DNA of 64,000 nt from Acanthosepion lycidas (GCA_963932145.1 OZ010595.1:94016095-94080094); one strand, 5' to 3'; positions 1 to 11,165 are shown, numbered from the stretch's first letter. Numbers and translations: made by a program. The notes: generated by a model from the sequence alone, not told the origin.

Positions 1-559
1 AGTAATTTTCCAGCAATTCAAACAGAATCCTTTATTTGCTCCATGGATTAATATTGTTCTTCTTTTTATCAACATCCTATCATATCTTCAAAAGAAATTT
101 CAGAATACATAATCATCATTTCTTCTTTAGAAAAATAGACGAGCTTTTATCAGTACATTTATTCAAGATAGCCAACTCTGTTAAATGAGAAAAAAAAAAA
201 ATGCTACACTTGCGGCAACAAAGAGACATAACTGAAACAGGTCGCTTTATCAAGAAGATCAAAATTTAACAAAGCCTCCAAACATGTTTACACTTGAGTC
301 TGCTTATATAGCGTGATGTAGGTGCTGATCTTTCAAGCTGTGAATAACAAGTTTTATTCCTGTTTAATTTTATACAAATATGTTTTAGGTCCAGACTTAG
401 CAAAGCATTGGAAAAAAAACCTGCAAATATTTACAGTCTCGGAACTTTGAAACAGATTATTGATTTTTCTTCTTTATATATTTCATCATTCACAGAAATG
501 GATTTGTACTGTTGTATTAACTTAGAAAGAAAACATTTGATATAAACACTTTATTAACT
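1..559. other. AT-rich sequence, no gene seen
   Basis: No frame longer than a few dozen codons looks coding on either strand, and I see no tandem or inverted repeat. It ends where the pyrimidine-rich tract begins. Confidence 0.5.
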
Positions 560-1140
560 AATTCCGTGGGATATGTGATTGCTTATTTTCTTTCTCTTTT
601 ACATTATTGCCATCATTTTCATTTCTTTTCTTTCTTTCATTCATTTTCATTCATTTTCATTCATTTTCATTTTTTCTTTTTCTTTAATTCCTCTGCATTT
701 TTCTTTTTTATTATATTTTTTACTTTCATTCTTTTTCATTTTCATTCTTTTTCTTTCATTCATTTTAATTCTGATTCTTTTTCTTTCATTGTTTTTCCTT
801 TTTTATCTTTCATTTTTCACTATATTTCTTTTATTCTTTTTCACTTCCATTTTCTTTTTCATTCATTCATTTTAATTTTCATTCTTTTTCTTTCATTATT
901 TTTCCATTTTCATTTTTCCTTTTAATTATATTTTGTTTATTCTTTTTCACTTCCATTTTCTTTTTCATTCATTCATTTTAACTCTCATTCTTTTTCTTTC
1001 ATTATTTTTCATTTTTCATTATACATCTTTTATTCTTTTTCACTTCAACTTTCTTTCATTCTTTTTCATTTTCTTTCATTTTCATTCTTTTTCTTTCATT
1101 GTTTATATATTATATCACTTTCATTCTTCTTTTATTTTTC
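560..1140. repeat. pyrimidine-rich TTTTCATTC-type simple repeat
   Basis: The top strand is almost purely T and C with a recurring TTTTCATTC / TTTTTCTTTCATT motif. Phe/Ser/His/Ile-rich frames here, up to 119 codons, are translations of the simple sequence and not genes. Confidence 0.85.
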
Positions 1141-1142
1141 TT

Positions 1143-1740
1143 CTTTATTTACGTACTGTGTCTCTTCAGATCATTAACAATTATGGCTCTCCCCAAACTT
1201 GCATCCTTTGTAACTCTGAGTAAAGGTTTTGTCTTTTTAACAACCCTCCTATTCCTGTCCTGCTATACATTACCCCATAAGTTTGTCTGCTAGGTGGCCA
1301 GCTGCCTTCCTCTTTCTCTTTTGCCCTCAATATATCGTGTGAGTGTCAAATTCTCCAAGTCCTCATTATGTGTCTAAAATTTTAAAATGTCTCTTTCTGA
1401 TTCTAGCCACCATTATAACTTGCTCCTAGCAGTTATAATATTGTTTCACTTAGGCTACCACCATGACGTCATCAGAAATTCTCCTCAACAAACTCCAATA
1501 TGTCAGAAATATAGACAGAAACACCAATGGACTTTCCTTAACTCACTCTTAGTTCTTTATTTAAAGCATCTTGCCTAGTTCATTTGTGTTACTGGGGATG
1601 TCTTATTTACTCTACAACAGGTACAAATGTTCTTTCTATTTCCATTTACCTTAAAACTTCTTCATTGCTCTCATATTCTGTCCCAGGTATTCTAAGCATC
1701 TTTCTTCAGAATCACGTCTCTGTTGTCTCCAGTTTTCTCT
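1143..1740 (-). pseudogene. RTE-like LINE 3' end, copy 2 (decayed)
   Basis: The minus-strand translation resembles the C-terminal tail of RTE-like LINE reverse transcriptases: pieces such as DLENLTLTRYIEGKRERGRQ and, further upstream, ETGDNRDVILKKDA followed by a stop. The same tail occurs at 1740-2110, 7240-7720 (plus strand) and 54500-55050 (minus strand). It is broken by several stops and frameshifts and is non-functional. It lies head-to-tail with the neighbouring copy, whose 3' end near 1740 abuts the internal start of this one. Family identification is by recalled protein motifs, so the clade name is an inference. Confidence 0.6.
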
Positions 1741-2110
1741 TCATCTACATTTTTTTCTTCTATGTGCCATGTCCCTTCAGAATGTAAACGATCATGGCCC
1801 TCCACATCTTCCTGTCCCTTGTATGTCTTAATGAGTTTTTTTGTTATTCTCGATGCTTTCCTCTGGCCTTCAATTTGTCATGCGAGGATCAGATTTACCA
1901 AGCCCTCTTTTACAATTACACGCACCAGAAATTTCAGCTGCCTCTTCCTGATGCTAAGTTTCCTTTTTGTTTTCATTTTCTCTAAAATCTTATTGTTGCT
2001 CACATGTTCCATCCATTTTATTCCCAGCATCCTTCTGTAGAACCACATTTCTGTTGCTTCAAAACTCTTCGTTATCTTTAAGGAGATTGTCCAGCATTTG
2101 CTGCCATACG
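1740..2110 (-). pseudogene. RTE-like LINE 3' end, copy 1 (decayed)
   Basis: Read on the minus strand it gives CWTISLKITKSFEATEMWFY and MLGIKWMEHVSNNKILEKM, the conserved stretch just downstream of the reverse transcriptase thumb in RTE-like LINEs. It then runs through KRKLSIRKRQLKFL to the element's 3' tail (complement of TATGTGCCATGTCCCTTCAG). The same tail is present at 54520-54550. One or two frame breaks are visible, and no RT catalytic domain is present, so this is a 5'-truncated relic. Confidence 0.7.
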
Positions 2111-2124
2111 GGAGGACAAATATT

Positions 2125-2345
2125 TTTTTTTTTTTTTTTTCATTTTTTTTCTTCTACCTTCTTTCATTCATATATATTGTCATTCATTGAGTTTTTATCT
2201 GTTTAATTTTTTTATTCTTTGTTATTGTTTTACTTTCTTCTTCCTTCTTTTCCTTTTTTTCTTTTTTGTCTTTGTTTAATTATCATTTATTTTGGTTTTC
2301 CAGTTTTTCATTCATTTATTCTTTATTTTACTTTCATTCTTTTTT
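2125..2345. repeat. T-rich / pyrimidine-rich simple sequence
   Basis: A poly(T) run near 2130-2150 is followed by irregular TTTC/TTCT sequence. No coding signal. Confidence 0.6.
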
Positions 2346-2349
2346 ATTA

Positions 2350-2521
2350 CAGTGTAACCCGGATATAAGAGAAACCCGGATATAAGATAGATTTTCTCTG
2401 ATCCCAAATTAGAGCCTGTGTTAATGTATATAAATTAGACCAAACCCGGATATAAGAGAAACCCGGATATAAGAGACTTCTTCTCCGGTCCCGACAACTC
2501 TCTTATATCTGGGTTACACTG
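2350..2521. mobile_element. 172-bp Tigger/pogo-like MITE with TA target site
   Basis: The sequence starts CAGTGTAACCCGGATATAAG and ends with its inverted counterpart (CTTATATCTGGGTTACACTG). It is flanked on both sides by TA (2348-2349 and 2522-2523), as expected for Tc1/mariner/pogo transposition. Inside, the motif AACCCGGATATAAGA recurs four times, two at each end of the left-to-middle part, so the end sequence is internally duplicated. There is no transposase frame, so it would have to be moved in trans. Assignment to a pogo/Tigger group rests on TIR appearance and is tentative. Confidence 0.75.
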
Positions 2522-2523
2522 TA

Positions 2524-3236
2524 CTAATTTACTTCTTTATTTTTGATATATATTTTGTAATTCACTTATTTCTTCTATTTCTTCTTCTTCCTTTATTACT
2601 TTCTTCTTCTTTCTATATTTTTCATTAATTTATTCATTCATTGTTTCTCTTTTTTTGTATTCATTCATTCTTCCATATATTTTCTTTCCCTTTAATATTT
2701 CCTTTTCTTTCATTTGTATTTTTATTCAAACTCAATCAATTGATTTTATCATAAACAACCACAAAGCGAAAACAAAAATCTATGAAGCTTCTGCTTTTAC
2801 TGTTTTTTAATCCCAGAATATCTCAAAGCATAAATCATGATTTGTGAATGTCTAAATATTTATATAATTAAAGGTCCTTTTTTAAGGGCTTCTTTGAAGC
2901 CCCAAACCCAACTTGTTTTTATAGAAATGAAAGGAAAGTACATGGAAAATATATAATCTACAAAATCTTGTATATAAATAAATGAATTTGGTAAACATAC
3001 AAATATAGAATATGAATTGAAAACTGATGACGGGATGTAAAATGTATGAATGAATTCAGAGAGACTAATGTTTTTGTGAGACAAGAATTAAACTATTTAC
3101 CCTCGAGGACAAGACATAAAAAAACATAGAAGAATTGTGTTAATTAAGTAATTTGTTGAAGAAGAGAAAACAGCAGATATGTTTTTTCCTTATTCAACAG
3201 ATTTTTATGTCCAAAATATTAATTTTTCTTGCATCC
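2524..3236. other. pyrimidine-rich then AT-rich sequence, no gene seen
   Basis: The first 200 bases are TTTC/TTCT-rich simple sequence. The rest is unremarkable AT-rich DNA with no recognisable repeat or exon. Confidence 0.45.
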
Positions 3237-3312
<76 letters not shown>

Positions 3313-3341
3313 ATACATATATATATATATATATATATATA
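3237..3341. repeat. (AT)n microsatellite with a short GT interruption
   Basis: About 33 AT units, then GTGTGTGTGT, then a second AT run. All Tyr/Ile frames across it are artefacts. Confidence 0.98.
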
Positions 3342-3689
3342 TTCTCATGTACAGTATACCTACACACTTTTGCATATTTCCTGTCTGACTCACATGATGT
3401 TTTCAGAATCTACAAACATATCTTTGTTTACAAAATTATGAATTTATATTTCCCCATCCTACAAGAATTACTGAATTCTAAACAATCTTTATTTATCTAA
3501 ACTCAGATTGTAACAGATTTTTCATAATTTTTTCTAATTTTGAAATATTGTATTTTAAATTTCCCCCTTTTTATGTAACTTTATTGATTGTAGGTTAGAT
3601 GTGTGGCTGGCTTAATAGTTAATGGCACTCTAGATCTTTAAGTCATTTCATCATAGAGACAGGGCTAATAATTTGGATGTGGGTGTACC

Positions 3690-5330
3690 ACCTTGGCACT
3701 GTAACATTTTTGATACCAGGATCATAACTTGGCCCTGTAAAGAAGTCCATCCTAGGCACAAGGCTCACACACTAGCCCAGTGAATCAGTCCATCTTGGGT
3801 ACCAGGATCATAACTTGGCCCTGTAAAGCAATCCATCTTAGGCACAAGGCTCAAACAATAGCCCAGTAAAGCAGTTCATCTTGGGTACCAGGATCATGAC
3901 TTGGCCCTGTAAAGCAGTCTATCTTAGGCACAAGGCTCACACACAAGCCCAGTAAAGCAGTTCATCTTGGGTACCAGGATGATAAGTTGGCCCTGGAAAG
4001 CAATCCATATCAGGCACAAGTCTCACACACTTGCCCAGTGAAGCAGTTCATCTTGGGTACCAGGATGATAACTTGGCCCTGGAAAGCAATCCATATCAGG
4101 CACAAGTCTCACACACTTGCCCAGTGAAGCAGTTCATCTTGGGTACCAGGATGATAACTTGGCCCTGGAAAGCAATCCATATCAGGCACAAGTCTCACAC
4201 ACTTGCCCAGTGAAGCAGTTCATCTTGGGTACCAGGATGATAACTTGGCCCTGGAAAGCAATCCATATCAGGCACAAGTCTCACACACTTGCCCAGTGAA
4301 GCAGTTCATCTTGGGTACCAGGATGATAACTTGGCCCTGGAAAGCAATCCATATCAGGGACAAGTCTCACACACTTGCCCAATGAAGCAGTCCATCTTGG
4401 GTACCAGGATCATGACTGGCCCTATAAAGCAATCCATCTTAGGCACAAAGCTCACACACTAGCCCAGTGAAGCAGTCCATCTTAGGTACCAGGATGATAA
4501 CTTGGCCCTGTAAAGCATTCTATCTTAGGCACAAGTCTCACACAATAGCCCAGTGAAGCAGTTAATCTTGGATACCAGGATGATAACTTGGCCCTGGAAA
4601 GCAATCCATATCAGGGACAAGTCTCACACACTTGCCCAGTGATGCAATTCATCTTGGGTACCAGGATGATAACTTGGCCCTAGAAAGCAATCCATGTTAG
4701 GCACAAGTCTCACACACTTGCCCAGTGAAGCAGTTCATCTTGGGTACCAGGATGATAACTTGGACCTGGAAAGCAATCCATATAAGGCACAAGTCTCACA
4801 CACTTGCCCAGTAAAGCAGTTCATCTTGGGTAACAGGATGATAAGTTGGCCCTGGAAAGCAATCCATATCAGGCACAAGTCTCACACACTTGCCCAGTGA
4901 AACAGTCCATCTTGGGTACCAGGATCATGACTGGCCCTGTAAAGCAGTCCATCTTGGGCACAAGTCTCACACAATAGCCCAGTGAAGCAGCCCATCTTGG
5001 GTACCAGGATCATAACTTGGCCCTATAAACCAATCCATCTTAGGCTCAAGGCTCACACACCAGCCCAGTGAAGCAGTCCAGCTTAGCTACCAGGATTATA
5101 ACTTGGCCCTGTAAAGCAGTCTATCTTAGGCACAAGTCTCACACACTGGCCCAGTAAAGCAGTCCATCTTAGGCACAAGTCTCACACAATAGCCCAGTGA
5201 AGCAGTCCCTCTTGGGTACCAGGATCATGACTTGGCCCTGTAAAGCCGTCCATGTTAGGCACAAGGCTCACACACTAGCCCGGTGAAGCAGTCCATCTTA
5301 GGTACAAAGCTTACACTAAGTCTCTGTAAG
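3690..5330 (+). repeat. 86-bp satellite array made of two 43-bp half-units
   Basis: About 19 tandem copies of an 86-bp unit; the 4031-4385 block is nearly identical from unit to unit. Each unit splits into two related 43-bp halves. Half A carries TTCATCTTGGGTACCAGGAT and ends TTGGCCCTG. Half B carries CCATATCAGGCACAAG and ends TTGCCCAGTG. Both halves share the frame AAGCA-TCCAT-GG-AC-AAG...GCCCAGT, so the array is a higher-order dimer of an ancestral 43-mer. Near 5110-5205 two B-type halves are adjacent, which breaks the A-B alternation. The 60-68 codon frames repeated across the array are a by-product (86 is not a multiple of 3) and are not coding. Confidence 0.95.
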
Positions 5331-5500
5331 GTAGTTTGGTTTAGGTTCAGGGCTCAGGCTCTCAACCTGTATGGTTGATCATCTTGAGTATAGTGCTCAC
5401 ACCTTGGCCTCATCAGACAGTTTTGGCCTGAGTCTATCACTCTAGCCTTGTAAGACTTTATCATGAGAACATTGCTAGGAACCTACCTCTATAAGGTAAG
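5330..5500 (+). repeat. decayed edge of the 43/86-bp satellite
   Basis: Fragments such as GTGCTCACACCTTGGCCTCA and GGTTCAGGGCTCA still resemble the half-units, but spacing and identity are degraded. This is typical of the old margin of a satellite array. Confidence 0.55.
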
Positions 5501-6018
5501 TACATTTTGGGCAATCCAATAAACCCCAAACCTGTAAAAATTCACTTGCTTCTGAAACTGTAGCAGCACTGTATGGTGCAATTGTGGGCTGATATCCTTC
5601 CAATAAGGTCTTAAGGAATGAACATGCAGACTATTTTGATAGGGATTCAACTTTTGAGAAATTTTATTAAAATTTACTGTGAACAGAATAAAGGGATTAC
5701 TTTAAAATTCCGTGAATTTTAAGATCCACAAAAGGAACCTGCAGAAAGGTGAAAGGTACAATGACTGAAATGTTTGAACTATAACAATGGTTATGTTAAG
5801 ATTAGCTGTTTCCTTATAAGGAAACATTCAGCATTCATTGACTGAGAAGCCAGGATGACTTTCATTTGAAATTTATAAAATCATCTCTTGAACAATTTTT
5901 CAGCAAAGCAGTTTTCTCAAGTGTGCAAACTCATTCTTTCTTGATGCACGTTTCCTTCCTAAACTTTTGTTAGAAATCATGTGGTAATTCAACATTTGAT
6001 GATTTTCTCTTTGAGTTA
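5501..6018. other. unique-looking AT-rich sequence
   Basis: No supported gene or repeat was identified. Confidence 0.4.
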
Positions 6019-6762
6019 TGCATGGTATCCATTTTAGTTGTTGCTACTGTTGAAAGTCCTCAAGTGAAGTGATTTCTGGTATTTGTTACAGTTCTTAGTG
6101 ATCCTGTAATGCCAGTCCAGGTGCTCGGAAGAAGAATTGTCCTCTTTAAAACCTACAAGTTTTACTCATTTGAATTAATTCTGTCATGCTATCGATTTTA
6201 GTTATTTCTGCTGTTGAAAGTCATCAAGTTAGGGGATTTCAGTTATTTGATACAGTGACTCTGTAGCACCAGACCACAAAGTTCAATGAAGAATAGTCCT
6301 CGTTAAAACCTACAGGCTTTACTCACTTGAATCAATTATCTTCATGCTATCCATTTTAGTTGTTGCTATTATTGAAAGTCCTCAAGTGAGGTGATTTCTG
6401 TTATTTCGTACATTTCTCAGTGATTCTGTAACACCAGACCACGAGGTCTGATGAAGGATGGTTCTCGCTAAAACCTACATGCTTTACACACTTGAATCAA
6501 TTCTCTTCATGCTATTCATTTTAGCTGTTGCTACTGTAGAAATATCCTCAAGGTGATTTCTATTATTTGGTACATTTCTCAGTGATTCTGTAGTGCCAGT
6601 CCATGAGGTCCAACGAAGAATGGTCCTTGCTAAAACCTACAGGCTTTACTCACTTGAATGAATTCTCTTCATGCTAGACATTTTAGTTATTGCTGCTGTT
6701 GGTAGTCCTCAAGTGATGTGGTTTCTGTTATTTGGTAGAGTTCTTTGTGATTCTGTAGCACA
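6019..6762 (+). repeat. about 162-bp tandem repeat, roughly 4.5 copies
   Basis: The phrase GCTAT(C)CATTTTAGTTGTTGCTA recurs near 6025, 6190, 6350, 6514 and 6676, each followed by GAAAGTCCTCAAGTGA, GTGATTTCTGTTATTTGGTA, a CAGACCA-GAGGTC-like block and AAAACCTACAGGCTTTACTC. Period is 160-165 bp with moderate divergence. The array ends directly at the inverted LINE segment at 6764. Confidence 0.85.
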
Positions 6763-6763
6763 G

Positions 6764-7220
6764 ATGTTAGACTGTTTCTTTTGATAACAACCATGAATTC
6801 TATCTTCTTGCAATTGATGGTTTTTTCTTGCTTTCCTTTAATACTTTCTGAAGGTGTTTCCTTTGTGTTTCTGCTGTCAGCATTATGTCATCTGCATATC
6901 TTATGTTGCTAATATTGTTGCTGCCAATAATGAATGCAGGTAGGACTCTTAATTCTCTTAGAATCACCTCACTGTCAAGGCTGACTAAATCTGGTGAGAA
7001 GATACATCCTTGTCTTACAACCCTTTCTATTTTTGTATATTTACTGAATTCATTTTCTCTCAGTATGCAGAAGGATTTCTGCCAATATAGGATTATATGT
7101 ATTTCAAATATGTCAAAGGCTGAGGCCATCTTAATAATATTAATCTTCCTAATTCTTTTTATATATCTTTTTGCCAATCCATTGTTCAGATTTCAAGATA
7201 AATTTCTAGATTTTCTGGCT
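6764..7220 (-). pseudogene. inverted reverse transcriptase segment of an RTE-like LINE
   Basis: The minus strand encodes the RT palm: VRQGCIFSPDLVSLDSEVIL, then a stretch ending NISNIRYADDIMLTAE with the catalytic YADD intact, then the downstream KGLNI-like region in decayed form. It covers about 125 open codons. The same element continues on the opposite strand immediately to the right (7221-7720), with the element coordinate of this segment's left end matching the start of that one. A 16-bp sequence (AGAAACAGTCTAACAT) is present at 7221-7236 and in inverse at 6764-6779. The arrangement fits 5' inversion by twin priming during target-primed reverse transcription. Confidence 0.75.
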
Positions 7221-7720
7221 AGAAACAGTCTAACATTCTAATTACAAATTGGAGATAAAAAAATAAAACAAGTACAACAATTTAAATATCTCGGAAATGT
7301 TTTAACAGAGGACAGGAAGTGTTTTTCAAAAGCTTAGCAAAGTATTAAAATGTAGCAAATTTTGTTAGTAACAAAGAAAAGAGTACAGATGAAGAAGAGA
7401 CATGAAAGTACAGAGATGTGGTTCTACAGAAGGATGCTGGGAATATTATGAAACAAACATGTGAGAAACAGTGAAGTTTTAAAGAAAATGGAAACAAAAA
7501 GGGAATTTATATTTGGAATCAGGAAGAAACAGTTGAAATTACTAGAGCACATAATGAGGAAATAGGGCTTGGAAAATGCGATAATCAAAGGACAAATTGA
7601 AGGCCACAGGACCAGAGGGAAACAACACATAACCTATTTAGAGATCTTGAGTAAATGGATGGCAGAACAATGCAGAACAAGGAACCTATTTTCTAGAAAA
7701 ATTGTTTTAATATAAAGATC
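7221..7720 (+). pseudogene. 3' half of the same RTE-like LINE
   Basis: The plus strand continues the polypeptide after the RT palm: QIGDKKIKQVQQFKYLGNVL, then MWFYRRMLGIL, NSEVLKKMETKREFIFGIRK, and KGQIEGHRTRGKQHITYLEI. Several stops interrupt it. This is the non-inverted 3' part of the twin-primed insertion. There is no clear poly(A) or target-site duplication that I could place with confidence. Confidence 0.75.
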
Positions 7721-7930
7721 TTATAAATTTCACTGAAAGTATCACTGGCTGTTCTGTCAATGTATACTCAATCTTTCCTTATAAGGAAATGGCTAATATT
7801 ACCAATACCATGAAAATAAATAATGCTCCTTTAATCAAATTGGGATATTATACATGTTTTCTTATTTGTATCTTCCAAATCACCCACACCCCACTATCAC
7901 AAAAATCAAGGTCAGAATATTATTTCTGTT

Positions 7931-8143
7931 ATGAGGGATACAAATAAATGTAACAGGAAAACTGCTGGTAGCAAAAACACAAAAATAATGGGTAGAAACA
8001 AGCACCATCAAGCTAAAGACATGTTTTGCATTCTCTGCATCTTACCATTATTCCTTGTTTTATTGGGTCAAGCTGAATATTACCAGAGGAATTCAAAGGA
8101 GAAAAAGAACAACAGCATGCAAACAGTAAATCCTTGCAATTAG
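7931..8143 (+). CDS. small ORF with signal-peptide-like core (candidate exon)
   Basis: A 70-codon frame begins at an ATG and has ordinary amino-acid usage, unlike the simple-sequence frames nearby. From the internal Met at codon 31 the sequence MFCILCILPLFLVLLGQA looks like a secretory signal peptide with a plausible cleavage after GQA. It is followed by a polar, Lys/Asn-rich tail and ends VNPCN-stop. Within the tail ACA|GTAAAT would also serve as a splice donor, so this could be a first exon encoding a secreted peptide precursor. I recognise no family. It may be chance, since there is no promoter or acceptor evidence and the neighbours are repeats. Confidence 0.25.
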   Translation: MRDTNKCNRKTAGSKNTKIMGRNKHHQAKDMFCILCILPLFLVLLGQAEYYQRNSKEKKNNSMQTVNPCN

Positions 8144-8399
8144 TCAGGGCTGATTTTGAAATTGATGTGGAATTTAGCCCAGACAATTAGAGTGGTTCAC
8201 CATCACTTCTACCACCATGGGGGCCACAGTGATTGACCAACATCTGACCAACCCATACACACGTTTGCTGGTTTAGAATGAAGCATGAAGGGTACTCTTA
8301 GTTAGGACGTAGGATAATTGGTATTCATCATTAACACTCGGGTCCTTCTTGTCTAATTAACTTTGAGAGTGGGGAGAAAGAGTTTTATGAGCTGTAAAA
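8144..8399. other. no gene or repeat recognised
   Basis: Mixed-composition DNA between the small ORF and the purine tract. Nothing supportable. Confidence 0.4.
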
Positions 8400-8723
8400 G
8401 GGCAAATATTAGGAAAAGCTAAGGTGGAAAGGGAAAGAAGAGGAGGAATACAAAAAAAAAGAAAGGAGTGAAGGGTGTGTGGTAGAAAGAAGAGAGAGTG
8501 AGAGTTGGGGGGTGGGTACAAAAAAGAGAAGATTGGAGGAAATAGAAATTAATGAAGAAGAAAAAGAAAAGAAGAAAGAAAAGGTCAAGAGTAGAAAGTG
8601 ATTGAAAGCGAGTGAGTGGAAAACAGAGGAAAAGAAAATTCAAGGACATTTTTGATGAAAAGAAAGATGAAAAGAGAGCAAATAGTCAGAAGAAAATGTG
8701 TCTTTGATGTAAGGGAGTAAATG

Positions 8724-8774
<51 letters not shown>

Positions 8775-10090
8775 GAAAATGACAAAAAGGAAGAGATAGG
8801 GTGGAATGAGAAATGACAAGGAGAAGAAGGAAAAAAAAGAAAAAAGAGAGGTAGGGAATTAATGGGGGAAGTAATTGTAAGAAGGAAATGGAAGAAGAAG
8901 AAAAAGGGAATGATGAAGAAAAATGAGGATGAATGAGAAAGTGAAGAAAAAAAGTGAGTGAAAAGAGATGATGATGATGATGATGATCTGAGGAGGTAAG
9001 AGTAAAAGTACTTATAAGAAAGAAAATGAAATGAAGGAAAAAGTGAATGATGATAAAAAAGGAAATGAGAACATAAAAAGAATTGAAAAAGAAGGAGAAA
9101 GAGTGAAAAAAGGAATTAAGAAGAGGAAAGAGAATGAGAAAATGAAAGCCACAGAAGAGGGAGAAGGAAATAAGAGAAAAAAAAATTAGGAAGGAAGCAG
9201 GAGAAAAAGTGAAAAAAATAAAGCAAAAGAAGAAAGAGAAAGAAATGAAGGAAAACAGGAAAAACGAAATGAGAAAGGAAGAAAGAGAAAGAGTCAGAAG
9301 AGAGAGTGGGAAAAGAGAAAGGAGAAAAAGAAAATAAGTTATAAAAGAAAAAGAAAGACATGAAAGAAATAAAAAAAGAAATGGAATGTAGATGGAATCA
9401 GGAGAATGACTGAAAAATGATAACAGAAGGAGAAAGAGAAAATAAGTTGTAGCAGAAAGACTATGAAATGAAGGAAAACAAGAAAAAAGGAATGAGGAAG
9501 GAAGGAGGGGAAAGTTTGTTAAAAATGAAGGAGAAAGTGAAAATCATTTTTAGAAGAAATAGTAAGAAATGAAGGATATTAGAAAATATGGGATGATGAA
9601 GAAAGCAGGAGAAAGAGTTGTAAAAAGACATCAGAAGGTGAAAGTGAAATATGTTATCGAAAAAAGAAAAAGAATTGAAGGAAATAAAAACATTGGAATT
9701 AATGGAGGATGTTGAAGAAACAGTGGCAATAAAAGAAGGTGAATAAGAAAAGAGAAAGTTAAAAATAATTCATTGAAAAAAAGGAAATGGAATGAAGGAA
9801 ATAAGTATAAATAATGCAAATCTCAAAGGAGATCAGCAGAAAATCTGTAAAAAGAAAGCAACATTGGAATGTGAAAATGGATAGAAGTCATTGAAAATAA
9901 GTATTTTTATGAGGGAAATAAAGAAGAAAATTCAAGGAGGAATGAAGTTTGATTAAAAATGGCTGTGAAGAGGAATGTTTTGTGCGGCAGTGAAATAAAA
10001 GAATTGAGTGGCAAATGTGTGGAAAATGTAAAAATTAAACTTGATTATCATGAAAAAAGAGAAAAGAACTAAATGAAAGAAAAGGAAGAA
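8400..10090 (+). repeat. 1.7-kb purine-rich (GA/GAA/GGAA) tract
   Basis: The top strand is overwhelmingly A and G for about 1.7 kb, with degenerate GAAA, GGAAGA and GAAGGA motifs. It includes a clean (AAAG)n run near 8727-8772 and a (GAT)n run near 8968-8986. Long minus-strand Phe/Ser/Leu frames are artefacts of composition. Such polypurine tracts can adopt triplex (H-DNA) structure. Confidence 0.9.
8727..8772 (+). repeat. (GAAA)n microsatellite
   Basis: About 11 perfect GAAA units inside the purine tract. Confidence 0.95.
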
Positions 10091-10094
10091 AAAG

Positions 10095-11109
10095 TAAAAA
10101 TAAAAATTCTTCCTTTCTTTTTTCCTATTTTGCTTTCATTCTTATAACACTTTTTTCTTTCATTATTTCTTTCCACTTTCAAAGTTTTTTCTACTTTTTA
10201 ACTTTCAGAAGTCATTCAATTTCTTTTTTGTTCTCCTCTTTTCCTCCTTTTTTTTTCTTTTCCTCTATTTCTTTTTTCTTTCTTTCTTCTCCTTTTTAAT
10301 TTTCAACATTTAATTTCTTTCTTTTTTTTCTTCTTATTTCTCCTCCTTCTTTTTTAAGGCTTAATGCTGCATCATGTTGAAACACTGGTTCGGTACAGCC
10401 TTGTAAGTATCTAGATGACATGACCACTTGGAAATACCAGATGCTGTAAGTTTGGATGTGTCATTGGATAATAGCGTGGATTTGTTAATCAGAGAGAGAT
10501 CCAATTCCAGTTGGGTTTGTTATATTCACTTATGTGCAAATAATCTTGAGAATGGTCTGAATTCAACACTTCTTCCACCTATTATGGGTTAATTAGTAAG
10601 ACCTGTATCACCTAATCATTATCATCTTCCCCACCAAAATTCTTAAAACCTAAAAATATTTTTTGGCTTTAAATAACATGTGAAGGGTTGATAAACCATA
10701 AAAAATGAATCAATCAATTAATCTTACTCTGTTTTCCATTTTGTTTTCTTTTTTCTTTTGTAATGTTCCATCATTTCTTTCTTTCTCTTTTTCTTATAGT
10801 TTTCATTTTCTTTCTTTCATTTTTCATTTTCTTTCTTTCTTTCTTTCTTTCTTATAGTTTTCATTTTATTTATTTATTTCTCATTTTTCATTTTCTTTTT
10901 TCTTTCTTCCTTTCTTTCTTCCTTCCTTCCTTCCTTCCTTTCTTTCTTTCTTCCATTTTTTTTTGTAGTTTTCATTTTATTTATTTATTTATTTAATTTT
11001 CTTACTTTCTTTCTTTTTTATAGTTTTCCCCTTATTTATTTTCATTTTTTATTTTCTTTCTTTCTTTTTTATAGTTTTCCCCTTATTTATTTTCATTTTT
11101 TATTTTTTT

Positions 11110-11165
<56 letters not shown>

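Noticed and set aside
566-1223. 119-codon and overlapping Phe/His/Ser-rich frames
   Set aside because: They translate TTTTCATTC simple sequence; composition is fully explained by base bias.
4031-4900. Repeated 60-68 codon open frames, as if a repetitive protein
   Set aside because: The unit is 86 bp, not a multiple of three, so the frames shift and the same peptide restarts in each unit. This is satellite DNA.
3690-5330. Regular direct repeats resembling a CRISPR array
   Set aside because: The spacers are themselves repeats of the same unit, no cas genes exist, and all surrounding sequence is eukaryotic transposon DNA.
7424-7630. Minus-strand 68-codon hydrophobic frame
   Set aside because: Antisense of the LINE C-terminal segment, whose plus-strand motifs are clear.
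9116-9361. Phe/Leu/Ser-rich minus-strand frame that could pass for a membrane protein
   Set aside because: It lies in the purine tract, where any minus-strand frame is Phe/Leu/Ser-rich.
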